From contig JAJZCU010000028.1 of the NCBI GenBank assembly GCA_021828935.1, positions 1 through 11,570 of the forward strand: a stretch of 11,570 nucleotides of DNA, given 5' to 3'. A program made the position numbers and the translations under genes. Source of the stretch: Planctomycetota bacterium (GTDB taxonomy: Bacteria > Planctomycetota > Phycisphaerae > WQYP01). Within the stretch, counting starts at the first letter, position 1. Every line of letters starts with the position of its first letter. The notes under the pieces were generated by a model. The model was not told the origin of the DNA. It was given only the letters and a program-made list of their open reading frames with translations, and made no database searches. This document shows, piece after piece, positions 6,781 to 11,570 of this stretch.

Positions 6781-9700
6781 TCACGGCGGTGGCACCCGGC
6801 GCGGCCCCGCCCCCGGCAAGCCGGGGGCTATATGGGCCGCGCGGGCCGCGTGTTTGGCGGCGATGGTAAAATGACAATTATTAAAGCGTTCGCCCTTGAA
6901 TTCCGCGCCGCCGGTGAAGTTTACCGTTTGGCCGTCCCAGCCCCAGAACCAGGGGTAGTCCGCCCTGGGGCGCTCTGGCTCACAGCCGCGGTCTTTTTCC
7001 CATTTAATATTGGGCTTCCAGCGCAGCACCCCGGCGCCGGTGCGGCCGGTGGGAAGGTCGTCGGCCAGAAATGGGCGGATGTTCAGGCGCACGCCGTCGT
7101 TGATATCTGGCGCCCAGCCCAGGGGCTGTTCGTGCAGTGGTTTCCAGCGGATGAACAGGTCAAAGGGCGGTTCTCCGGTGAGAATGGCCTCCAAGCGCTT
7201 TTTAAGTTCCAGGGCGGCGGCCTCGCGGTCATCAGCGCCCTGGGCGGCCTGCCCCCCCTCTTGCATGGCGGCTTTTTGTCGCGAAATCCATTCGCCTAAA
7301 TAGCTGTACGTTAATGTTTCCAGCAATTGCCGGCCATCCGGCCCAGCGAGCTTATGGTAGTTCACCAAGGCGTGGAAGCCGTCGCGTTTGCCATCCCAGA
7401 TGTGCCAGAGGAAGGGGCGGTGGTGGAATTGCTCACAATGTTCTTTGAAGAATATGGTCCGCAGCCATTCATCAAGCTCCAGGCCGCCGGCCAATTCACG
7501 AATTTTTGCGGGCCCGATGCCGGCGGCGTCCAAAAGGGTGTGCAGCCGATCGGCGGCCGGTTCTTCACCCCGGACGGCGGGGATGCAGACGACGCCCGAG
7601 TTTTCGGCGAATTTTAACAAGTCGTCACAACGTTTGACCAAATCCCTCGCGCGTTGGCTTAAGCGCATTGTTTCGTCAAGTTCCGCCGGCCAGCGGTAGC
7701 CCAGAAGCCGCGCAACGGCCACTTGAAGTGGCAGCGTGGAAGCTTCGGGCCGGCCGTGGAAGAGCCATTGGGTGGGGTCATCGCTTTCGGGCTCCGGCAG
7801 GCCGTTGGGATATTTTTCAGCGGCGACGGCTTGCCAATGGGCGAGGTCGAAGGGGACTTTCACGAGGGTCGCGTTGGCCACCTGCACTTTCTGATTAATT
7901 TTTCTGACCTCCTGCGCGAAGGCGGCACTTGAGCAAAAACACCAAATGGCAGGCAAATGGTTTTTGGCGCGCGGCATGATCGCGGCCGCGCTATTGTCGA
8001 AAAGGGTTCCCAAGTATCGACCGACCGGTAAACGTCCAAGCCACGCGCACGCGACGCCGCTCTTTCCCCATGCTTCACGGCCACGGATGCTGACCAAGGG
8101 ATGTGCCACCAGTTCCCCCTCCCCGTTACAGAAGAGGAGCGCGTAATGCATGCCGCTAAAAGACGGGGTGCCAACAGGTGAGCTCGCGTGCAGCACCCAC
8201 CCTTCATGAACTCGCGAAAGTTCCCAAAACATTAGCCTAAAACGACTAATGTCTGCAACGCCCGATCCTTGGAACGAATCCGCGTATTCGGATAAAAGCG
8301 GCAAACCTGACGGCTGGTGAAAGCTGACGGCCGCATCTGGATTTTCTAGTTGCTCCGCCTGTGGCACAAGCACGATCGGCGCGGGCGTTTCGCCACGCAG
8401 CATTGCGGCCTTTTTTTCGGGTCGTTTGGCTGTCGAGACGTCTATCCCGCTCATTCCGTTTTCGGGCGCGGGAGCGACGCCGGATAGGATGCCGAGCTGG
8501 ATGTTAAAGTCCCACATGGGCGTCTGAAAGCCCTTTGCCCCCAGCCGCGCCACCAAATTCCACTGCGATTCCCGCAGCAGATTCTGGCGCAGCTTCGTAT
8601 ACGTTGTGAGGAAAAGCCAATTTTGGGGCGTCACCAATGCCGCCGTGCCACCCCCGGCACAAAAATCCAAACACCGCAACACAAACGCTGTGGCCAAGTC
8701 GGCTTTGCCCATTGCAAAATGCATGTCCAAATGGTCTTTAAGAATGTCATCCTGCTTGCCACGCCCAAGATACGGGACATTGGTAACCACTAGCGTGTAT
8801 TGGTCCGCCAGAATTTCCACGGCCCGTACCATACCTTGGGCGGCCACCGCGCGCTCATGTTCCTCGGCATCGGTTGTTTCCGCGGCAAAGGCGTCGCCAA
8901 GCACGGGCAACAGCATTTCATAATCGGCGGTGAAGACGGCGTTATCGGGACGCTTGGCAGGGTTAATAAGTGACCCCAGCGTGTGGGCCTTCAAGAAAAG
9001 GCCGTGCAGATATTCCAAGCCGCGTCTGATCTCGTCGCGGGCCACGGGGGACGTCCCGCGCCGGGACTGGGCGTCATCCACCAGTTTCAGCCAGTCTTCT
9101 TCACTGGCCTGCGGGCCAAGGCCGGAACAGGCAATGTGCAGCGTGGGCAATTGGCGGTAGCCGGTGATTTTCCACGCGGCCAGGGCCAGGTTGAACGCGG
9201 CAATTTGCGTGCAGCGGGCGTCGATTTCCAATCCAAATAAGTTATTCGTCAATACGGCGTCAACGGCGGCGTTTATGTCCAGCTTTTCTTCGGCCATACG
9301 CAGGGGCACGAGCAGTTCAAACGCGGCCACCAAAAAATGGCCGGAGCCGCAGCAGGGGTCCAACACCTTGATTTCCGCGGCGGTGCGCGGCCAGCCGGGG
9401 AAGACGCCGGCAGCCGGGCGCCAAGGGGCGCTTTCCGCGCTGCTGTCCGGGGCCGCGTCGCGCACAAAACGCAGGTAATCAAAGCTGTACCCGCGGTGAG
9501 TCTTGAGGGCCATGCCGTGTTTCAGGGCCTCTTCACTGGCGGCGGATTTGGCCAAGGCCGGGCTGGCCGCCAGCAGCTTGCCGGCGTGCCACGCGCCAAT
9601 GGTGTTGTGCAGCAGAAACAGCACCATGTAATGTTCGGTAAACAATTGCGTGACGGCCGGCAGGGTGTCGCCGGTAATTTTATCGCCGGACGCGTTCACC

Positions 9701-10281
9701 TGTTCCTTGCGTTGGCTTTGCCAGAATTGGTACACCCAGCCCAGGGAATCATCGGCGGTGAAAGTTTCGGCGGCGAGGCCGTTTAGCAGGCCCTCCAGCT
9801 TCACGCGGTACTCGCCAGCCAGGGCCACCTTCAGCACCGGATCATCCGGGCGAAAGATGCGGGGAAGCATTTGCTGGGCGCAACGGCTGGCGTAGGTCCA
9901 TAAATCCGTATGCGTGGTCTTGGCCAGTTCTTCGGCATCCGCCAGGGTAATGGGAACCTGTCCGGCGGCATGAATCAGCAGATTATTTTCGGCCAGGAAG
10001 CGGGCAAACAACATGCGGTGCCAATGCTCATAAGCACATTCCTGAATCAGATGGGCAAGGGTCAGCCGATCTCCCGCCCCCTGCTGATCGCCAAGCTGCC
10101 GGGCCCGGGCGCGGAGCCCGGTGCGCAGCGCCTGCTGGGGCTTGGTCATATGAGGGTAGAACTTGGGCTCATGGACGGCCAGCGACTCAAGGGCAGCCTT
10201 GGCGCCAGCCTCCGCAACCTCGCGCGCGGCGGCGATGGCGTGTTCCAGTTTTTTGCGAAGATCAGAGGGGAGTGGGGGCAT
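6781..10281 (-). CDS. pglX: BREX adenine-specific DNA methyltransferase PglX
   Basis: A 1166-residue methyltransferase, the normal size for PglX. The N-terminal helical region (about 1-300) carries 'AYEHWHRMLFARFLAENNLL' at 83-102 and 'LFTEHYMVLFLLHNTIG' at 213-229, both typical of PglX and Eco57I-type enzymes. The SAM-binding motif I is DPCCGSGHFL at 308-317, followed by GLEID at 350-354. The catalytic motif IV is NVPY at 501-504, a variant of NPPY, with PQNWLF at 552-557. The part after about residue 570 would contain the target-recognition region. PglX methylates adenine in a short non-palindromic site on host DNA to mark it as self. The ATG at 10281 has an AAGGA site 9 bases upstream. The last 20 or so residues (APGLPGAGPRRVPPP) look like a run-through of a GC palindrome at 6809-6828 rather than protein-selected sequence. 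It lacks recognisable nuclease motifs, so it is not a fused restriction-modification enzyme. Confidence 0.93.
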   Translation of the reverse strand: MPPLPSDLRKKLEHAIAAAREVAEAGAKAALESLAVHEPKFYPHMTKPQQALRTGLRARARQLGDQQGAGDRLTLAHLIQECAYEHWHRMLFARFLAENNLLIHAAGQVPITLADAEELAKTTHTDLWTYASRCAQQMLPRIFRPDDPVLKVALAGEYRVKLEGLLNGLAAETFTADDSLGWVYQFWQSQRKEQVNASGDKITGDTLPAVTQLFTEHYMVLFLLHNTIGAWHAGKLLAASPALAKSAASEEALKHGMALKTHRGYSFDYLRFVRDAAPDSSAESAPWRPAAGVFPGWPRTAAEIKVLDPCCGSGHFLVAAFELLVPLRMAEEKLDINAAVDAVLTNNLFGLEIDARCTQIAAFNLALAAWKITGYRQLPTLHIACSGLGPQASEEDWLKLVDDAQSRRGTSPVARDEIRRGLEYLHGLFLKAHTLGSLINPAKRPDNAVFTADYEMLLPVLGDAFAAETTDAEEHERAVAAQGMVRAVEILADQYTLVVTNVPYLGRGKQDDILKDHLDMHFAMGKADLATAFVLRCLDFCAGGGTAALVTPQNWLFLTTYTKLRQNLLRESQWNLVARLGAKGFQTPMWDFNIQLGILSGVAPAPENGMSGIDVSTAKRPEKKAAMLRGETPAPIVLVPQAEQLENPDAAVSFHQPSGLPLLSEYADSFQGSGVADISRFRLMFWELSRVHEGWVLHASSPVGTPSFSGMHYALLFCNGEGELVAHPLVSIRGREAWGKSGVACAWLGRLPVGRYLGTLFDNSAAAIMPRAKNHLPAIWCFCSSAAFAQEVRKINQKVQVANATLVKVPFDLAHWQAVAAEKYPNGLPEPESDDPTQWLFHGRPEASTLPLQVAVARLLGYRWPAELDETMRLSQRARDLVKRCDDLLKFAENSGVVCIPAVRGEEPAADRLHTLLDAAGIGPAKIRELAGGLELDEWLRTIFFKEHCEQFHHRPFLWHIWDGKRDGFHALVNYHKLAGPDGRQLLETLTYSYLGEWISRQKAAMQEGGQAAQGADDREAAALELKKRLEAILTGEPPFDLFIRWKPLHEQPLGWAPDINDGVRLNIRPFLADDLPTGRTGAGVLRWKPNIKWEKDRGCEPERPRADYPWFWGWDGQTVNFTGGAEFKGERFNNCHFTIAAKHAARAAHIAPGLPGAGPRRVPPP
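6809..6828. repeat. Perfect 9-bp-stem GC palindrome inside the 3' end of pglX (REP-like)
   Basis: GCCCCCGGC (6809-6817) and GCCGGGGGC (6820-6828) are exact inverse complements separated by AA. It lies within the last codons of pglX, where it encodes APGLPGAGP, about 30 bases before the stop. Short palindromes of this form resemble dispersed REP-like elements. In the transcript it would form a very stable hairpin just before the ATPase gene and could protect the upstream mRNA or reduce downstream expression. Confidence 0.6.
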
Positions 10282-10290
10282 AACTGTTAT

Positions 10291-10295
10291 TCCTT
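10291..10295 (-). promoter_or_regulatory. Ribosome binding site of pglX
   Basis: The minus strand reads AAGGA, then 9 bases, then the ATG at 10281. No other in-frame start nearby has such a site. In the 230 bases upstream I saw no convincing -35/-10 pair; TTGATT near 10325-10335 is the best -35-like string but lacks a good partner. Confidence 0.55.
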
Positions 10296-10428
10296 GACTG
10301 CGGCCGCGTATTTGTCAGTAATCATCCCAATCAAATGAGCTTGATACTACGGGAGTTAAGGGTTCGGGTTGAGGCGAAAGCCCGCCCATTCCAAACACTC
10401 CCTCTTTTTACGCGCCTGCCCGGCCGGT

Positions 10429-10451
10429 AGCGAAGTGCAATCGCTTTGCAC
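10429..10451. repeat. Two overlapping, mutually exclusive short inverted repeats
   Basis: GTGCAA (435-440 in the 10 kb block, i.e. 10435-10440) pairs with TTGCAC (10446-10451) around a TCGCT loop. The same TCGCT (10441-10445) is also the complement of AGCGA at 10429-10433. The two stems cannot both form. They lie about 150 bases before pglX, in the presumed leader, so a structural switch is conceivable but unsupported beyond this geometry. Confidence 0.3.
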
Positions 10452-10471
10452 ATGCGGGTTTTCCAAATCCT

Positions 10472-10505
10472 GAAATTCGGGCAAAATTCGGGGCAAAATT
10501 CGGGG
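10472..10505. repeat. 12-base direct tandem repeat, nearly three copies
   Basis: CAAAATTCGGGG occurs twice back to back (10482-10493 and 10494-10505), preceded by a shorter GAAATTCGGG (10472-10481). The period is exactly 12. It abuts the start of the long repeat array. It could be a simple slippage product or an iterated protein-binding site. Confidence 0.7.
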
Positions 10506-10556
10506 CGTTGGCCGTCCAGTTACATGGCGCTACATCGTTTTGCATTGAAAAACCTT

Positions 10557-10600
10557 CAAAAATAAGGCTTTCGACGGTTGGGCATGGTCCGAAAAGCCTT
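10557..10600 (-). terminator. Probable intrinsic terminator on the minus strand at the pglX end of the repeat array
   Basis: AAGGCTTT (10564-10571 on plus) and AAAGCCTT (10593-10600) form an 8-bp perfect stem, or about 10 bp with one bulged base when the adjoining TCG/CGA is included. On the minus strand the stem is followed directly by ATTTTTG (10563-10557). No T-run follows it on plus. Transcription from the regulator gene or from the array would end here, implying a separate start for pglX between about 10555 and 10290. The loop is long, about 16-20 bases, and the stem only moderately GC-rich. Confidence 0.45.
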
Positions 10601-10601
10601 T

Positions 10602-10832
10602 CCAGTTACATCGCGCTACATCTCATATGTTTATGCGTGCCAGCCACGCGGATTTCCAAGGTCGGGACCACCTTCGTCGCCCTTCCAGCATGGCGCGCTT
10701 CATGGCGCTTTATATACTGGGGGAGAAAACTGGTGTTTTTGCCGCGCCAGAGGCACTTTTTGGATCAAGTAGGCTCCGTTAGTCACATGGCGCTTCATAA
10801 AAGTCGGGGCGCCGGCCCCGGTAAACAGACCT
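10602..10832. repeat. Long repeat unit A
   Basis: First complete unit, 231 bases, opening with CCAGTTACATCGCGCTACAT. It holds five boxes. Its 60-base segment 10746-10805 matches 10983-11042 of unit B with two differences. A strong hairpin, CGGGGC-GCCG-GCCCCG at 10805-10820, follows this segment and is not kept in unit B. Confidence 0.8.
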
Positions 10833-11065
10833 CCAGTTACATGGCGCTACATCCTATTTGTTGACGCGTGGAGGCGCGGCGGCTCTCCAAGGCATGAACA
10901 CATTCGCCGCCCTTCCGGCATGGCTCGCTTTATGCTTTATGGCGCTTCATATATGGGCGAAGGAAACCGGCGTTTTTGTAGTGCCAGAGGCATTTTTTGG
11001 ATCAAGTAGGCTCCTTTAGTCACATGGCGCTTCATAAAAGTCTGGCACCGGCAACCAAGATCACT
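10833..11065. repeat. Long repeat unit B
   Basis: Second complete unit, opening with CCAGTTACATGGCGCTACAT. Its first part is more diverged from unit A than its last part; the offset shifts from 231 to 237 through small indels. Boxes lie at 10841, 10920, 10939 and 11024. A small stem (CGCG..CGCG near 10865-10880) sits where unit A has GCGTG..CACGC near 10634-10650. Confidence 0.8.
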
Positions 11066-11180
11066 GTCCCGCTTTACAGCGCTTTATATGCGGGCGGCCA
11101 AAAGCCGCGTTTTGGCAGCGCCAGAGGTACTTCACGAACCCGCACGGCCCAATTCGTCATATGGCGCTTCATAACGTTCA
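11066..11180. repeat. Truncated long repeat unit C
   Basis: This copy corresponds to the second half of unit B at a constant offset of 137. Landmarks are CGCTTTATAT (11080), GCCAGAGG (11120) and ATGGCGCTTCAT (11161), matching 10943, 10983 and 11024. The sequence between landmarks has diverged strongly while the landmarks and their distances are kept. It ends at the stop codon of the AlbA/RecG-like gene (11178-11180). Confidence 0.7.
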
Positions 11181-11570
11181 GGCCCAATGCGGGACATACC
11201 TCGCGTCCTTTCGTGAGCCACCGACCAAGCGGATCAAACCAGCGTTAAGCGTATCGCGGATAACGCGGGTAGCCAGAACATAACGATCCTGGGCAAGTCC
11301 CAGCCTTGCCCGAAGTGTGCTGTTGTTCATGCCTTTCTTGCCCGAGACATGCCAGAGGCACGCATGCTGGTAGCACGCACGAATGCGCTCTTCGCGATCC
11401 ATGTCAACAAACTTGCGCGGTGCGAACAGCACGGCGACCGTATGCTGCGGCGTGATGCGAAAATCCGGCGCGGGAAGCTGGTACCGTTCAACAGCGTCGA
11501 TGACTTTTTTGATGCCGCTGCCGCGCTCTTCGCAGATATTCATCCGGCGCTGGACGTGGCTGATGACGCG
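11178..11570 (-). CDS. AlbA/RecG-like ATP-binding putative transcriptional regulator, C-terminal part (5' end outside window)
   Basis: The frame is open from the right edge to the TGA at 11178-11180, giving 130 visible residues. The ATG at 11543 lies inside a conserved block (the sequence around it reads VQRRMNICEERGSGI), so it is not the true start. ERGSGI at visible residues 15-20 is the hallmark of the C-terminal ATP-binding (HATPase_c_4) domain in proteins with an N-terminal AlbA_2/Schlafen-type DNA-binding domain, often named RecG-like regulators. The last 60 or so residues form a winged helix-turn-helix (NNSTLRARLGLAQ, then TRVIRDTLNAGLIRLV). Such genes are often found in defence loci, including between brxC and pglX, and are thought to bind DNA and regulate or assist the system. 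The downstream repeat array with iterated boxes could be its target; that is inference. Confidence 0.75.
   Translation of the reverse strand, partial: RVISHVQRRMNICEERGSGIKKVIDAVERYQLPAPDFRITPQHTVAVLFAPRKFVDMDREERIRACYQHACLWHVSGKKGMNNSTLRARLGLAQDRYVLATRVIRDTLNAGLIRLVGGSRKDARYVPHWA

Larger units (their letters stand above)
10516..11180. repeat. Degenerate long tandem repeat array with iterated ATGGCGC(T)TCAT boxes
   Basis: This non-coding stretch fills most of the gap between the AlbA/RecG-like gene and pglX. It is a tandem array with a period of 231-237 bases: a leading fragment (10516-10601), unit A (10602-10832), unit B (10833-11065) and a truncated unit C (11066-11180). Eleven copies of a 12- to 14-base box with consensus ATGGCGCTTCAT or ATGGCGCTACAT start at 10524, 10610, 10690, 10702, 10787, 10841, 10920, 10939, 11024, 11076 and 11161. 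ATG and CAT at the box ends are inverse complements. Boxes are better conserved between units than most sequence between them. The array reaches into the stop codon of the upstream gene. Open frames across it (for example 10508-10864) look like by-products of the repeats. Function unknown; candidates are a multi-operator control region, a structured RNA, or a dispersed genomic repeat family. Confidence 0.85.

Noticed and set aside
683..10281. Type 4 BREX or DISARM instead of type 1 BREX
   Set aside because: A PglX methyltransferase is present and no BrxP-like gene is seen, which speaks against type 4; no DISARM helicase or phospholipase-D gene is present, while PglZ and BrxL are.
735..10338. 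Many plus-strand open frames of 60-200 codons opposite the BREX genes
   Set aside because: They are antisense shadows in GC-rich coding sequence; the minus-strand frames carry complete domain motifs and tight operon spacing.
10508..10864. Open frame of 118 codons across the repeat array with repeated MALHKS/SYMALHPIC-like segments
   Set aside because: The repeated peptides simply translate the ATGGCGCTTCAT and ATGGCGCTACAT boxes; there is no ribosome site, the frame is not kept through unit B, and the indels between units shift frames.
10516..11180. CRISPR array
   Set aside because: The short repeats are only 12-20 bases and degenerate, the spacing alternates irregularly (85, 80, 12-19, 53), and the intervening sequences are themselves repeated between units.

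Overview
The window holds the downstream half of a BREX anti-phage defence operon. It reads leftward on the minus strand from about 11570 to 683. From promoter-proximal to distal the genes are: the C-terminal end of an AlbA/RecG-like ATP-binding regulator (cut by the right edge), a repeat-filled spacer of about 0.9 kb, pglX (adenine-specific DNA methyltransferase), an ABC-type AAA ATPase, a small Toprim-like DUF4276-type protein, pglZ (alkaline-phosphatase-fold protein) and brxL (AAA+ motor with a Lon-like C-terminal domain). PglX, PglZ and BrxL in this order are the distal part of a type 1 BREX layout. BrxA, BrxB and BrxC are not in the window and would be expected beyond the right edge.

The five complete genes are tightly packed. 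The pglX-ATPase gap is 37 bases, the ATPase and DUF4276 gene share an ATGA overlap, the next gap is 17 bases, and brxL starts 3 bases after the pglZ stop with its ribosome binding site inside pglZ. This looks like one translationally coupled transcript. PglX would mark host DNA, while PglZ and BrxL take part in methylation and phage exclusion. The ATPase/Toprim-like pair sits inside the core operon and resembles in architecture two-gene OLD/PARIS-type abortive systems. It may be a second, nested defence layer.

Between the regulator stop (11178) and pglX (10281) lies the most unusual stretch. It is a degenerate long tandem repeat with a period of 231-237 bases: two full units, one truncated unit and a leading fragment. 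It is studded with about eleven copies of a 12-base box, ATGGCGCTTCAT or ATGGCGCTACAT, at recurring spacings. A stem-loop followed by a T-run on the minus strand, at 10557-10600, ends this array on the pglX side. A 12-base tandem repeat and two small overlapping inverted repeats lie between it and pglX.

At the left edge a plus-strand gene, cut at its 5' end, encodes a kelch-like beta-propeller protein. It converges on brxL with a 73-base gap.

The organism cannot be named with confidence. The sequence is fairly GC-rich, uses ordinary Shine-Dalgarno sites, and carries a GCCCCCGGC/GCCGGGGGC palindrome and a kelch-like family that I associate with Planctomycetes or related environmental bacteria. 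That placement is an impression, not a result.
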